This document shows positions 1 to 8,818 of a stretch of DNA of 57,364 bases, in pieces (position 1 is the first letter of the stretch; each line of letters begins with the position of its first letter). Origin of the DNA: Clostridia bacterium (lineage in GTDB: Bacteria; Bacillota; Clostridia; Oscillospirales; Acutalibacteraceae). A program made the translations under genes and the position numbers. Under the pieces are notes generated by a model. That model ran no database searches and was not told where the DNA came from. It worked only from the letters and a program-made list of their open reading frames with translations. The stretch is taken from assembly GCA_017436915.1 (NCBI GenBank), contig JAFSCE010000034.1, positions 1 to 57,364 of the forward strand. The letters run 5' to 3'.

Positions 1-108
1 ATCTTTATTCATCAGGGACACATCCTGCTGCAAAAGACGGTGGATGAAATCCGTGAGGAAAACGGCAAGAGTGTCGACGCACTGTTCCGGGAGGTGTTCA
101 AATGGTAA
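1..108 (+). CDS. ABC transporter ATP-binding protein, C-terminal end (partial)
   Basis: The reading frame open from base 1 ends in TAA at 106-108 and gives 35 residues, with a final stretch reading SVDALFREVFKW. Such a tail after a 'G(H/K)IL...SVDELR' stretch is typical of the end of ATPase subunits of ABC-2 type exporters. The rest of the gene lies outside the window. It overlaps the start of the next gene by 7 bases, so the two are translationally coupled and form an exporter pair. The substrate cannot be told. Confidence 0.7.
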   Translation: MFIHQGHILLQKTVDEIREENGKSVDALFREVFKW

Positions 109-908
109 AGAAGTTGTTTAAGCACGAGCTGTTCGCACTCGGGCGTGTCTTGTTCCTCGTTCAGGGTATTTTGCTGGTCATCAGCGCTTTTGCGCGCATG
201 CTGCAATTCTTTGAGAGCGATCACATTGCGTACGATATCATTTTCGGTTTTACCGTTTTTTTCTTGGTGATCGCGAACGTTGTGAATCTGGTCGTTCCGC
301 TGATTATGGGTGTTGTTCGGTACTATAAGAATTTGTTTACCGCAGAAGGGTACTTATCGTTTACACTACCGATAACCCCGGCACAGCATTTGCTTGTGAA
401 GCTGTTTGCTACACTGGTTTTTCAAATCTTTGCCGTATGCGTTTCGATACTGTCTGTGGTAATCGCAACAGCCGGTGAGGTGCTTCGGGAGATCTGCTTG
501 GCAGCACAGTATTTGCTGAATCAACTGAACGCGGTGGCGGAGGGCCACGTGGTACTGTTCGCTATGGAATTGCTTGTGTTGTGTGTGGTGGTTTTCCTTT
601 CGGAGCTGCTACTGTATTACGGCTGTATTTCCATCGGCCAGTTGTTCCGCAAAAACCGTGTACTGGCTGCAGTCGGTGTGTATTTTGCCTACTATGTGAT
701 CCTCCAGATCATCAGTACGGTGTTCACGGTCGTGATAGGCATCGTAGGCAGTAACATGGACGCAGCCGAATATATTCCGACTGTGCAGGAAGTTGTGGCA
801 GCTATTCATGTTGGCTTGTGCGGTCTGATCGTGTGGACGTTGATCGTATCGACGGTGTATTTTTTGATTTCACACACCATCATGCGCAAAAAACTGAATT
901 TGGAATAG
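102..908 (+). CDS. ABC-2 type membrane permease subunit
   Basis: A 268-residue, strongly hydrophobic protein with about six membrane segments (near residues 15-35, 45-70, 105-125, 150-175, 190-215 and 235-260). The charge pattern, the start inside the end of the ATPase gene and the short distance to the following lipoprotein support a permease of a two-component ABC exporter acting in the cytoplasmic membrane. No substrate motif is visible; export of a peptide or lipid, or self-protection, are all possible. The start ATG at 102 is fixed by the overlap with the ATPase gene. Confidence 0.75.
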   Translation: MVKKLFKHELFALGRVLFLVQGILLVISAFARMLQFFESDHIAYDIIFGFTVFFLVIANVVNLVVPLIMGVVRYYKNLFTAEGYLSFTLPITPAQHLLVKLFATLVFQIFAVCVSILSVVIATAGEVLREICLAAQYLLNQLNAVAEGHVVLFAMELLVLCVVVFLSELLLYYGCISIGQLFRKNRVLAAVGVYFAYYVILQIISTVFTVVIGIVGSNMDAAEYIPTVQEVVAAIHVGLCGLIVWTLIVSTVYFLISHTIMRKKLNLE

Positions 909-918
909 GGGGGCAGAC

Positions 919-1689
919 ATGAAAAAGTCGTTACAAAAAGCGGCACTCGTGCTGATTGTTTGTTTATTATGCATCAGCCTTGGCGGCTGCGGCGCCCTGG
1001 AGGAGATGCGTGCCCGACATGCAAAATGGAGCGATGTCGGCAGTGTCTTGTGCGGCGATATCGAGTATTTTCCGATCGAGGGATCCGACCATCTGTATCC
1101 CGCAATCAACTATCTCGGCAACGCCTTTCGCGTGACCGAATCGGACGTGCCGGTATTGTTATCTCTTTTCGTGTCCGATCTGCTGTACAGCAGTGATGAC
1201 GGTATCTTTTTGGAGAGCTTTGAGACCGGAGCACTGTATTGTCGGTCGGATTATTACGATGAGGTATCACAAAAATTGCAGGATGGCTTTGATACCGTCG
1301 GGTATTGCTACGACTATTATACGTACGACGAAGAGAACTACGATTACGTTGAACATACCTATCGATTGACCGACGAGGAAGTTGCCGCCGTGGATGCCGT
1401 TCTGAAAGAAGGAAAGGCAACCGTGATCCCAGCGGTTGCGGACGTTGATTATGATTACGGAGTCGAGCTGATGAGTTGCGACGAGAGCATGCTGTTCCGT
1501 ACTTATGAGGTAGACGTGTGCAGCATTGACGGCGCGTACTATATACTTGGTTCGGACGGAGAAGAACGATGGTCAATACCGGTTTCCATGCCGTATACTA
1601 CGGTGTTTGATTCCATTATGAAAGCACCGCGAGAGCAATACGAAGAAGAAACGTCGTGGTACGAGGAAGACGACGAATACGACACATAA
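919..1689 (+). CDS. Acidic lipoprotein of unknown function
   Basis: 256 residues starting MKKSLQKAALVLIV, with a hydrophobic signal segment and a lipobox LGGC near residues 22-25, so the mature protein should carry a lipid-modified cysteine and sit on the outer face of the membrane. The rest is rich in Asp, Glu and Tyr and ends in a very acidic tail. I recognise no domain. It starts 10 bases after the permease with a GGGGGG-type ribosome binding site, so it is probably co-transcribed with the ABC exporter and may assist it. A bidirectional terminator follows directly. Confidence 0.7.
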   Translation: MKKSLQKAALVLIVCLLCISLGGCGALEEMRARHAKWSDVGSVLCGDIEYFPIEGSDHLYPAINYLGNAFRVTESDVPVLLSLFVSDLLYSSDDGIFLESFETGALYCRSDYYDEVSQKLQDGFDTVGYCYDYYTYDEENYDYVEHTYRLTDEEVAAVDAVLKEGKATVIPAVADVDYDYGVELMSCDESMLFRTYEVDVCSIDGAYYILGSDGEERWSIPVSMPYTTVFDSIMKAPREQYEEETSWYEEDDEYDT

Positions 1690-1726
1690 AAAAAGGCGTT
1701 CCCACACAGTGGGAACGCCTTTTTTA
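1688..1726. terminator. Bidirectional intrinsic terminator
   Basis: An 11-bp stem (GGCGTTCCCAC with GTGGGAACGCC, loop ACA) is flanked by A runs on the left and T runs on the right. It ends both the lipoprotein transcript and the opposing methyltransferase gene, whose stop codon lies in the T run. Confidence 0.9.
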
Positions 1727-3130
1727 CCGTTGGCGAAGTCGAAGATGTTTGGGGTAACGGTTTTTGAGTTTGGTACCGGATACTTTGCCAAAACCTGTCA
1801 ATATCCCGTTTAGGGCGACCCCCGTAAATCCCGCAGGGGTATCGGTGCTGATCTCCTCGCCGCGTAAAAACGCAGTCAAGCGCGGATCGGGGAGTTCAAG
1901 ATTGAGCACGCGGCGGCAGGTATCTGCCGTTGCCGCTTGAAACGCTGCGTGGCACGGCTCGGCGCGCAGGGCTCGTTCACCGCACAGCTCCGCGACTGAA
2001 ACGCCGGCACTTAGAACGGTGACACCCTGCACGGCAGGAAACAAGGGCGGTAACAGATGCACGGTGTTACCGAAAGTGGCAAAGATCCCGTTTGGGGTAT
2101 CGGTGAAGCAATCGGCGTATAACGCCTGTCCGAGCAGGGCGGTCGTATCCTTACGCGGTGGGACGAATGGTGCTATGGGTGTGGTACTGTCCTCCTTGCG
2201 ATGCAAGAGCGCGATGAAATGTCCTTCGCCGCCGTCGCACGGAAAAATGCGGCGGCAAGCGGTGGTGTCTACTGTTTTGGCAAACGCATGTAAATCGGAT
2301 TCCAGGAACGACAGGATGCGGTCTGTGTCAAATGCCGGTCTGCCGAACGAGACATCGATCCTTTGCAATGTAAAATCGGGATGATCGTGTAAAAAGCGGA
2401 TTACCGCACATTCATTTTCCTCCGGTGCAAAGGTGCAAGTGGAAATCACGAGCCGACCGCCGGGACGGACACAGCGTGCTGCGTTATCCAAAATACCGCG
2501 ACTGCGTTCGGCGCACAGACGGACGGTGTCCTCGCTCCAATCGGGAATGGCATCGGGTTCCTTGCGGAACATGCCCTCGCCTGAACAAGGAACGTCGGCA
2601 AGCACGGCGTCAAACCACTCGGGTAACGCATCGGCAACCCGTGCGGTATCGCCGCAGGAAACTACGCTGTTGCGAACACCGCAGCGCTCGATGTTTTGCA
2701 CTAAAATACGAGCGCGGGCAGGGACGTATTCGTTTGCCCAGAGCAGACCGTCACCTTGCAAAGCGGCGGCAATCTGGGTGGACTTACCGCCGGGCGCGGC
2801 GCATAAGTCCAATACTCGTTCGCCGGGGGTGGGGGCTAATACCGTCACCGCCGACATTGCAGAGGGCTCTTGCATATAGTAAGCGCCCGCATGGTGCAAC
2901 GGATCAGCACCTGCACGAAATTCAGCCGCGGTGGCACCGCCGTTCGGTGAGAAGGGAACGGGTGTCACCTCAAACGGTAACAGTTGCCACAACGCGGCGC
3001 CGGGAATTTTCAATGTATTCGCGCGGATGCCACGCGTTGTAAGCGGCTGATTCCATGCGTCAAAGAACGCCGCATACTCGGACCCGAGCAGGCGGCGCAT
3101 CCGTGATTCAAAACTTGAGGGGAGTGTCAT
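1724..3130 (-). CDS. rRNA cytosine-C5 methyltransferase, RsmF/NOL1-NOP2-Sun family
   Basis: 468 residues. The SAM-binding core carries VLDLCAAPGGKSTQIA near residues 107-122, the family's DVPCSGEGMFRKEPD near residue 178 with the catalytic-loop cysteine, and STCTFAPEENE near residue 230 with the second cysteine. These are the two conserved cysteines of RNA m5C methyltransferases, which methylate cytosine of 16S rRNA using S-adenosylmethionine. The roughly 200-residue C-terminal part matches in size the RsmF-type accessory and PUA-like region. It overlaps the upstream membrane-protein gene by 4 bases (ATGA), so the two are co-translated. The exact target base cannot be read from sequence. Confidence 0.88.
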   Translation of the reverse strand: MTLPSSFESRMRRLLGSEYAAFFDAWNQPLTTRGIRANTLKIPGAALWQLLPFEVTPVPFSPNGGATAAEFRAGADPLHHAGAYYMQEPSAMSAVTVLAPTPGERVLDLCAAPGGKSTQIAAALQGDGLLWANEYVPARARILVQNIERCGVRNSVVSCGDTARVADALPEWFDAVLADVPCSGEGMFRKEPDAIPDWSEDTVRLCAERSRGILDNAARCVRPGGRLVISTCTFAPEENECAVIRFLHDHPDFTLQRIDVSFGRPAFDTDRILSFLESDLHAFAKTVDTTACRRIFPCDGGEGHFIALLHRKEDSTTPIAPFVPPRKDTTALLGQALYADCFTDTPNGIFATFGNTVHLLPPLFPAVQGVTVLSAGVSVAELCGERALRAEPCHAAFQAATADTCRRVLNLELPDPRLTAFLRGEEISTDTPAGFTGVALNGILTGFGKVSGTKLKNRYPKHLRLRQR

Positions 3131-3654
3131 GCGTTCTCCTCCGATTGTTTACTCATACGCGCACGAACCGAGCGTTTCGGTTTGTGCTCGACTGCGTCTG
3201 TAGGTTGTTCATCCTCAAAATACGTGGGGGTGAGCTGATCCGCCTCGGCGAGTTTCGCCGCCCGACGATCGGTGTGATAGTCCCAAAAAATGGGGAACAT
3301 AAGCATCGGGATCAAAATAGGAGACATGTGACGGTACATGGCGGTCCACAAAGAAATGCCGGCGGGGCCGCGCTCTGTCACGACGACCGCGAGCGTATCC
3401 TTGAGTTCAAGTGCAGCTATAATGAACAAAAGAGCCGCTACCGCAGCGGTTAACAGCGGGAAGAGTTTTCCGCGCCGCAGAGCAAAAAAGACAATCACGG
3501 ACACGGCCATTAATGCCGTCGCAATAGTGAGAAGCGTTGGATTGACCAATCTTTCACCCAGCGAAATACTGAGGATTGCTCCGATTTGGATAAGTGTGGT
3601 GAGCACCAGCACGATCCACACCAGCACACGGCAAACGGACACGAACGTACGCAT
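3127..3654 (-). CDS. Four-helix membrane protein of unknown function
   Basis: 175 residues with four hydrophobic segments (about 8-30, 40-60, 65-85 and 108-123), then a charged cytoplasmic tail rich in Glu, Lys and Arg. Start ATG at 3654 follows an AAAGGAG site. I do not recognise the family. It is the first gene of a two-gene minus-strand unit with the rRNA methyltransferase, but nothing ties it functionally to RNA modification. Confidence 0.65.
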   Translation of the reverse strand: MRTFVSVCRVLVWIVLVLTTLIQIGAILSISLGERLVNPTLLTIATALMAVSVIVFFALRRGKLFPLLTAAVAALLFIIAALELKDTLAVVVTERGPAGISLWTAMYRHMSPILIPMLMFPIFWDYHTDRRAAKLAEADQLTPTYFEDEQPTDAVEHKPKRSVRARMSKQSEENA

Positions 3655-3733
3655 AAACGGTCGACTCCTTTACGTAAAAACTGTTATCAGTGTATCATAT
3701 ATACGCGCGTTTGTAAACACCGATAAAAAGGGC

Positions 3734-3762
3734 TTGATTTTTTATAAAGAACGTGTTATACT
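3734..3762 (+). promoter_or_regulatory. Promoter of the rimP-nusA-infB operon
   Basis: TTGATT, 17-bp spacer, TATACT, with an extended -10 (TGT before TATACT). It lies 72 bp upstream of the rimP start and reads into the leader hairpin. Confidence 0.8.
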
Positions 3763-3786
3763 ACATAACGATGATAGAAGTTTAGT

Positions 3787-3812
3787 AAAGGAGTGGGGCG
3801 ACCCGCTCCTTT
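3787..3812 (+). promoter_or_regulatory. rimP-leader-like RNA hairpin
   Basis: An 11-bp stem AAAGGAGTGGG / CCCGCTCCTTT with a GCGA (GNRA) tetraloop, placed between the promoter and rimP. A conserved hairpin in front of rimP is known in many Bacillota (rimP leader), where autoregulation of the nusA-infB operon is suspected. Here the downstream U tract is interrupted (TTTGCGTTTG), so it would be a weak terminator at most. The function is inferred. Confidence 0.6.
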
Positions 3813-3834
3813 GCGTTTGTTTGGAGGGTTGCGA

Positions 3835-4353
3835 ATGGCCGGGCAAAAACGCAGTGGTTCCGGTGGCAATGTCGTCGCCGTGTGCCGTGCATTGGCAGAG
3901 CCCCTTGCCGAGCAGGCGGGCGTGTCGATTTGGGACGTTCGGTTTGTCAAGGAGGGTGCGGATTGGTTCTTGCGGATCATCATTGACAAAGAAGAAGGTG
4001 TCACCATTAACGATTGTGTGGAGATGACGCATCTGCTTAATCCGGTATTGGATAAGGCCGATCCCATTGCGCAGTCGTATTGCCTGGAGGTCATGTCTCC
4101 CGGCATTGAACGGGAGTTGACACGGCCGGAGCATTTTGAAGCGTATCAAGGGTTGCCGGTCACGGTCAAGCTGTATCGGCCGGACGAGAACGGCAGGCGC
4201 GAATTTGTGGGATTGCTGCTCAGTAGCACCGACGACCAACTCGTTATAGAGGACGAAAACGAACAAGAATGGGCATTCTCCCGCAAGGACGTTGCGGCGG
4301 TACATGCCGTGGATCTGTGGGATGACGATATTACCGATCAAATGGAGGAATAA
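3835..4353 (+). CDS. rimP: Ribosome maturation factor RimP
   Basis: 172 residues. RimP is needed for maturation of the 30S subunit. The protein shows the family order: an N-terminal alpha/beta domain with WFLRIIIDKEEGVTINDC, then YCLEVMSPGIERELTRPEHF, then a C-terminal SH3-like domain. I chose ATG 3835, not the longer open frame, because GGAGGG lies 6 bases upstream at 3823-3828. First gene of the operon; nusA follows after 6 bases. Confidence 0.93.
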   Translation: MAGQKRSGSGGNVVAVCRALAEPLAEQAGVSIWDVRFVKEGADWFLRIIIDKEEGVTINDCVEMTHLLNPVLDKADPIAQSYCLEVMSPGIERELTRPEHFEAYQGLPVTVKLYRPDENGRREFVGLLLSSTDDQLVIEDENEQEWAFSRKDVAAVHAVDLWDDDITDQMEE

Positions 4354-4359
4354 GGAAAA

Positions 4360-5427
4360 ATGGCTAACAACAACGCGGAATTTTTTGAGGCCTTGCAGTT
4401 ACTGCAAAAGGAAAAAGGAATCGACGGCGACTATCTGCTGGAGAAGATTCGTGCCGCCATCGTGCTGGCTGTGAAAAAGGATTACGGTGGAAAAGAAAAC
4501 ATCGCCGTGATCATGGAACCGTCCACGGGCGAGTTTTCCGTTTCGCTGCGCAAGACGGTGGTAGAAGAAGTGCTGGATCCCGATGAGGAGATGTTGCCGG
4601 AAGAAGCCGTTCGCTATTCTAAAAAGGCAAAGGTCGGCGACGTTGTCGAGATCAAACTTGAAACCAAGCAGTTTGGCCGTATTGCGGCACAAACCGCGAA
4701 ACATGTGATCCGTCAGGGTATTCGCGAGGCGGAACGCGGACAGAAATTCTTAGAGTTCCAGCGTCATAATCAGGAATTGGTGACGGCGCTTGTTACCCGT
4801 GTGGATCCGAAAACCGGTGCCGCTACGGTGGAGATCGGCAAATCCGAAGCCGTGCTTCCCAAAACGGAGCAGGTCGGTGAAGAAGTGCTCCGCGAGGGTA
4901 TGCGTGTAAAAGTATACGTCGTGGACGTCAAGGATGGCGAGAAAGGTCCCCGCGTGCTGATTTCCCGCACGCATCCGGGCTTGGTCAAGCGGTTGTTTGA
5001 AATGCAGGTGCCGGAGATCTTTGACGGTACGGTCGAGATCAAGGCGGTATCCCGCGAAGCGGGTTCCCGCACGAAACTCGCGGTGCTGGCTCACGACGAG
5101 AACGTGGACGCTGTCGGCGCTTGTATCGGTGCAAAGGGCGTCCGTGTGGCCGAGATCGTGGAAGAACTCGGCGGCGAAAAGGTTGATATTATCGAATACA
5201 GCGAAGAGCCGGAGAAATTTATCGCCGCAGCGTTGGCACCTGCAAAGGTTGTCAGCGTAGAGGTGGATCCGGACGGCGCCAAAGCGTGCCGCGCAACGGT
5301 GCCGGATGCACAGTTGTCGCTGGCTATCGGTAACAAGGGTCAAAACGCTCGCCTTGCTGCGAAGCTGACCGGTTGGAAGATCGATATCCGCCCCGAAAGC
5401 GGATTCTACGGCGAAGACGAGGAGTAA
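4360..5427 (+). CDS. nusA: Transcription termination/antitermination factor NusA
   Basis: 355 residues, the usual Bacillota length without the C-terminal acidic repeats of proteobacteria. Visible in order: the RNA-polymerase-binding N-terminal domain (residues 1-125), an S1 domain (about 130-200) and two KH domains ending in QLSLAIGNKGQNARLAAKLTGWKIDI. NusA binds RNA polymerase and nascent RNA and controls pausing, termination and rRNA antitermination. Ribosome binding site AAGGAAAA precedes ATG. The place between rimP and rnpM is the canonical order. Confidence 0.97.
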   Translation: MANNNAEFFEALQLLQKEKGIDGDYLLEKIRAAIVLAVKKDYGGKENIAVIMEPSTGEFSVSLRKTVVEEVLDPDEEMLPEEAVRYSKKAKVGDVVEIKLETKQFGRIAAQTAKHVIRQGIREAERGQKFLEFQRHNQELVTALVTRVDPKTGAATVEIGKSEAVLPKTEQVGEEVLREGMRVKVYVVDVKDGEKGPRVLISRTHPGLVKRLFEMQVPEIFDGTVEIKAVSREAGSRTKLAVLAHDENVDAVGACIGAKGVRVAEIVEELGGEKVDIIEYSEEPEKFIAAALAPAKVVSVEVDPDGAKACRATVPDAQLSLAIGNKGQNARLAAKLTGWKIDIRPESGFYGEDEE

Positions 5428-5452
5428 TATACGAGGAAAGGAAGGACACAGT

Positions 5453-5725
5453 ATGCAGCAAAAGCGGATACCGCTTCGCAAATGCACCGGATGCGGTGAA
5501 ATGAAACCGAAAAAAGAATTGGTGCGGATCGTTAAGGATCCCGAAGGCGCGATCTCGCTGGATCGCACCGGCAAAAAGGCAGGCCGTGGCGCATACATTT
5601 GTCCCGAGGAAGCGTGTCTTGCCGCAGCAAAAAAAGCGCGGCGGTTGGAAAAAGCGTTTTCTTGTCAGATCCCCGATGCCGTGTATACACAGTTGGAGGA
5701 GGCATTACAGACGGATGACGCCTGA
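5453..5725 (+). CDS. rnpM: RNase P modulator RnpM (YlxR, DUF448)
   Basis: 90 residues. The N-terminal pattern RKCTGCGEMKPKKELVRIV and the GRGAYICP stretch are the family signature. YlxR proteins bind RNA and, in Bacillus, modulate RNase P activity. A good AAGGAAGGA site lies upstream of the ATG. The 3' end overlaps the next gene by 11 bases, so translation of the two is coupled. Confidence 0.93.
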   Translation: MQQKRIPLRKCTGCGEMKPKKELVRIVKDPEGAISLDRTGKKAGRGAYICPEEACLAAAKKARRLEKAFSCQIPDAVYTQLEEALQTDDA

Positions 5726-6035
5726 TAAACTGATCGGGTTGCTCGGGATGTGCCGCCGCGCCGGTCGTTTGGTGACCGGGTTTGATGCGGTTGTTGGACT
5801 GTGCAGTACCGAAAAAGCGCTTATGATGATCGTCGGTGATGCAGCTGACCGCACCTTAAAGGAGTTGCGGTTCCGATTGCCGACGCAGACCGTGTATCGG
5901 TTGCCTCTTACCAAAGAAGAAACGGCACGCGCCGTCGGCTCACACAAGCCGATCGCCGTGCTTGCCACGGCAGATGAGGGCTTCTCGAAAGCCATTTTAC
6001 AGTACGTAGAGGAGGAATCCCATTATGATGATTAA
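5715..6035 (+). CDS. ylxQ: L7Ae-family K-turn RNA-binding protein YlxQ
   Basis: 106 residues from ATG 5715 ([17 protein letters not shown]), a start inside the end of rnpM and far better supported than the upstream extension of the same frame. The fold signature is the L7Ae/S12e type, with [19 protein letters not shown] followed by [16 protein letters not shown]. Such proteins bind kink-turn RNAs; the cellular role in this operon is not settled. It overlaps infB by 11 bases. Confidence 0.88.
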   Translation: MTPDKLIGLLGMCRRAGRLVTGFDAVVGLCSTEKALMMIVGDAADRTLKELRFRLPTQTVYRLPLTKEETARAVGSHKPIAVLATADEGFSKAILQYVEEESHYDD

Positions 6036-8412
6036 ATATCGCGTCAGCGACGTCGCTAAAGATTTTGGAGTAGCCGGCAAGGAAATTATTGAGTTGCTTG
6101 CTAAGTTTTCGGATACCCCCAAAAAAAGTGCAACGGCGCTGGTGGAGGACGAGCTGGATATCGTCTTTGAGTATTATACGCAGAAGCACAATTTAGAGAG
6201 TTTGGATGCCTATTTTGCCGAGGCGGAGGAGCGCCGTGTGGCAAAAGTGGAAGAAAAAGCTGCTGCAGCAAAGCAAGCTGAAGAAGAAGCCAAAAAAGCG
6301 GAGGCCGCCAAACGGGCGGAAGAAAAAGCGGCGGCGGTGCCGGACGAGAACAGTCCGGTTGCGGCGGCGCTGGCGGCAAAAGCCAATGCGCCGAAAAAGG
6401 AAAAGGCAAAGCAGCCGGCTCCCGCCCGTGCGCCCATTGAACGCCGCACGGTGGATACTCGTTCGGTGCAGACGAATATCGGCGATAAGTACGATGAAAA
6501 GTTTGATGTGATGGCACAAACCTCCAACCGCGTGCGCGGTGACGGCGGTGCTATCAAAAAACAAAAGATCAATCAGAAATCTCAGCAGTATAAGAAACCG
6601 CAACGTCGTCGTGAGACCGAGGCCGAGCGACTCAACCGTATTCAGATGGAGCGTAAGCAGAAGCAAATGACCATCACGGTGGGTGAGACCATCACGGTGT
6701 CCGAGTTAGCAACCCGTTTGAAGGCAACGGTTGCCGAGGTAATCAAGAAGTTGATGGTGCTCGGCATGATGGTGACGGCAAACGAGGAGATCGATTTCGA
6801 TACCGCGTTCTTGGTAGCAGAGGAATTCCATGCCAAGGTCGAGCGCGAGGTCGTGGTGACCATTGAAGAGCGTATTATCGATGATCACGAGGACGAAGAT
6901 ACCGATCTTTCGCCCCGCGATCCCATCGTGGTGGTAATGGGTCACGTTGACCACGGTAAGACTTCCGTTTTGGACGCGATCCGCAAGACTAAGGTAACCG
7001 ACGGCGAGGCCGGCGGTATCACCCAGCATATTGGTGCGTACCGCACAAAGGTTCAGGGTCAGTCGATCACGTTCTTGGATACCCCCGGTCACGCAGCGTT
7101 TACCGCCATGCGTGCCCGCGGTGCGCAGGTGACGGACATTGCGATTTTGGTCGTAGCTGCCGACGACGGCATTATGCCGCAGACCATTGAGGCAATCAAC
7201 CACGCGAAAGCCGCCGGTGTTTCTATCATCGTGGCAATCAATAAAATGGATAAACCCACCGCCAACCCCGACAAGGTTATGCAACAGCTCACTGAGTATG
7301 AACTGGTACCCGAGGAGTGGGGCGGCGATGTGATCTGTGTGCCGGTGTCGGCACTGACCGGCAACGGTATCGACAAGCTGTTGGAATCGGTACTGCTCGT
7401 TGCGGAAATCAAGGAACTCAAAGCCAATCCCGACCGCGCGGCAAAGGGTACAGTTATTGAAGCGCGTTTGGATAAAGGCCGCGGTCCTATTGCGACACTT
7501 TTGGTACAGAACGGTACGTTGCATTCCGGTGATATTGTTGTTGCGGGTACGGCTGTCGGTCGTGTGCGTGCGATGGTGGACGATTGCGGACGCAAGGTAA
7601 CGGTTGCCGGTCCGTCTGTGCCGGTTGAGATCATGGGTCTTGCCGAAGTGCCGACCGCCGGTGACGTATTCAACGCGGTATCGGATGAGCGTCTGGCGCG
7701 TGAACTTGTGGAGCAACGCAAGCAATCCGCCAAGGAAGAACAGTTTAAGATGTATCAAAAGGTTACGCTGGATAACCTGTTCGATCAGATGCACGCTAAC
7801 GACATGAAGGAACTGAACGTCATCGTTAAGGCCGACGTTCAGGGCTCGGTCGAGGCATTGCGCCAATCCATTGAGAAACTCTCCAACGAAGAAGTGCGCG
7901 TGCGTGTTATCCACGGTGCGGTGGGTGCTATCAGCGAAAGCGATATTATGCTCGCGCAGGCGTCTAAGGCGATCGTCGTCGGCTTTAACGTTCGTCCCGA
8001 ACCGCTTGCACAGGTTGCGGCGGAGCAAGCAGAGGTGGATATGCGTATGTATCGCATTATCTACGATTGCTTGGACGAGATCGAGGCCGCGATGAAAGGT
8101 ATGCTCGCGCCCAAGACGCGTGAAGTGCTGCACGGTCGTGCCGAGGTGCGTCAGGTCTACCGCATTACCGGTGTCGGCTTAGTTGCCGGTTGTTACGTGC
8201 TCGACGGCAAGGTATACCGCAACGATCTGTTGCGTATTGTGCGTGACGGCATCATCATCGGTGATGATAAGATGATCTCGCTCAAACGCTTTAAGGATGA
8301 CCAACGCGAAGTCGCTCAAGGGTACGAATGCGGTATCGGTTTGGAGAAATTCACCGATATTCAAGAGGGCGATATTTACGAAACCTATATCATCGAGGAG
8401 TATCGGGACTAA
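6025..8412 (+). CDS. infB: Translation initiation factor IF-2
   Basis: 795 residues. IF-2 is the GTPase that delivers initiator fMet-tRNA to the ribosome. A short N-terminal helix domain (1-55) is followed by a low-complexity Ala/Lys/Glu linker (about 70-200), the IF2-N subdomain, then the G domain with GHVDHGKT near residue 308, DTPGHAAF and NKMD, then the beta-barrel and C-terminal domains. ATG 6025 is followed at once by a second ATG; a GGAGG site precedes both. No key residue is missing. Confidence 0.97.
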   Translation: MMIKYRVSDVAKDFGVAGKEIIELLAKFSDTPKKSATALVEDELDIVFEYYTQKHNLESLDAYFAEAEERRVAKVEEKAAAAKQAEEEAKKAEAAKRAEEKAAAVPDENSPVAAALAAKANAPKKEKAKQPAPARAPIERRTVDTRSVQTNIGDKYDEKFDVMAQTSNRVRGDGGAIKKQKINQKSQQYKKPQRRRETEAERLNRIQMERKQKQMTITVGETITVSELATRLKATVAEVIKKLMVLGMMVTANEEIDFDTAFLVAEEFHAKVEREVVVTIEERIIDDHEDEDTDLSPRDPIVVVMGHVDHGKTSVLDAIRKTKVTDGEAGGITQHIGAYRTKVQGQSITFLDTPGHAAFTAMRARGAQVTDIAILVVAADDGIMPQTIEAINHAKAAGVSIIVAINKMDKPTANPDKVMQQLTEYELVPEEWGGDVICVPVSALTGNGIDKLLESVLLVAEIKELKANPDRAAKGTVIEARLDKGRGPIATLLVQNGTLHSGDIVVAGTAVGRVRAMVDDCGRKVTVAGPSVPVEIMGLAEVPTAGDVFNAVSDERLARELVEQRKQSAKEEQFKMYQKVTLDNLFDQMHANDMKELNVIVKADVQGSVEALRQSIEKLSNEEVRVRVIHGAVGAISESDIMLAQASKAIVVGFNVRPEPLAQVAAEQAEVDMRMYRIIYDCLDEIEAAMKGMLAPKTREVLHGRAEVRQVYRITGVGLVAGCYVLDGKVYRNDLLRIVRDGIIIGDDKMISLKRFKDDQREVAQGYECGIGLEKFTDIQEGDIYETYIIEEYRD

Positions 8413-8446
8413 AACGATAACTCGAAGATAACAAAGGAGGGACAGT

Positions 8447-8818
8447 ATGGGAAGCTATCGTATGGACCGCACCGGTGAGGATATCATGCGGGAATTGACC
8501 GCTATTTTACGCACCGTGAAAGATCCGCGCGTAACGGGACTTATCAGTATCGTGCGTGCAGAGGTCACGCGGGACATGTCCTACGCGACGGTATATATCA
8601 GTTCCATGGACGGTATCGAAGCCGCAAAAACAGCGGTTAAGGGGTTAACTTCTGCTGCCGGCTACATGCGGCGTGAGTTAGGGCTGGCGCTAAAATTGCG
8701 TCATGTGCCGGAACTGCGCTTTGTAGCGGACGATTCCATCGCGTACAGCTCGCATATTGCCGAACAACTCGGACGGCTGAAGAAGGAAAACAAGGAAACG
8801 GAGAAAACGGATGAGTAA
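8447..8818 (+). CDS. rbfA: Ribosome-binding factor A
   Basis: 123 residues, of usual size. RbfA is a cold-shock 30S maturation factor with a KH-like fold. Visible: GEDIMRELTAILRTVKDPR at the start, VTRDMSYATVYIS in the middle, and LRHVPELRFVADDSIAYS near the C-terminus. Strong AAAGGAGGG site at proper distance. It overlaps nrnA by 8 bases. Confidence 0.95.
   Translation: MGSYRMDRTGEDIMRELTAILRTVKDPRVTGLISIVRAEVTRDMSYATVYISSMDGIEAAKTAVKGLTSAAGYMRRELGLALKLRHVPELRFVADDSIAYSSHIAEQLGRLKKENKETEKTDE

Noticed and set aside
4750..5598. A 282-codon minus-strand frame opposite nusA
   Set aside because: Antisense shadow of nusA and rnpM; no start signals and no recognisable domain.
6706..8133. A 475-codon open frame on the minus strand across infB
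   Set aside because: It is fully antisense to a clearly conserved gene, has no ribosome binding site, and its product is His/Arg-rich with no domain; it is a shadow of infB codon use.
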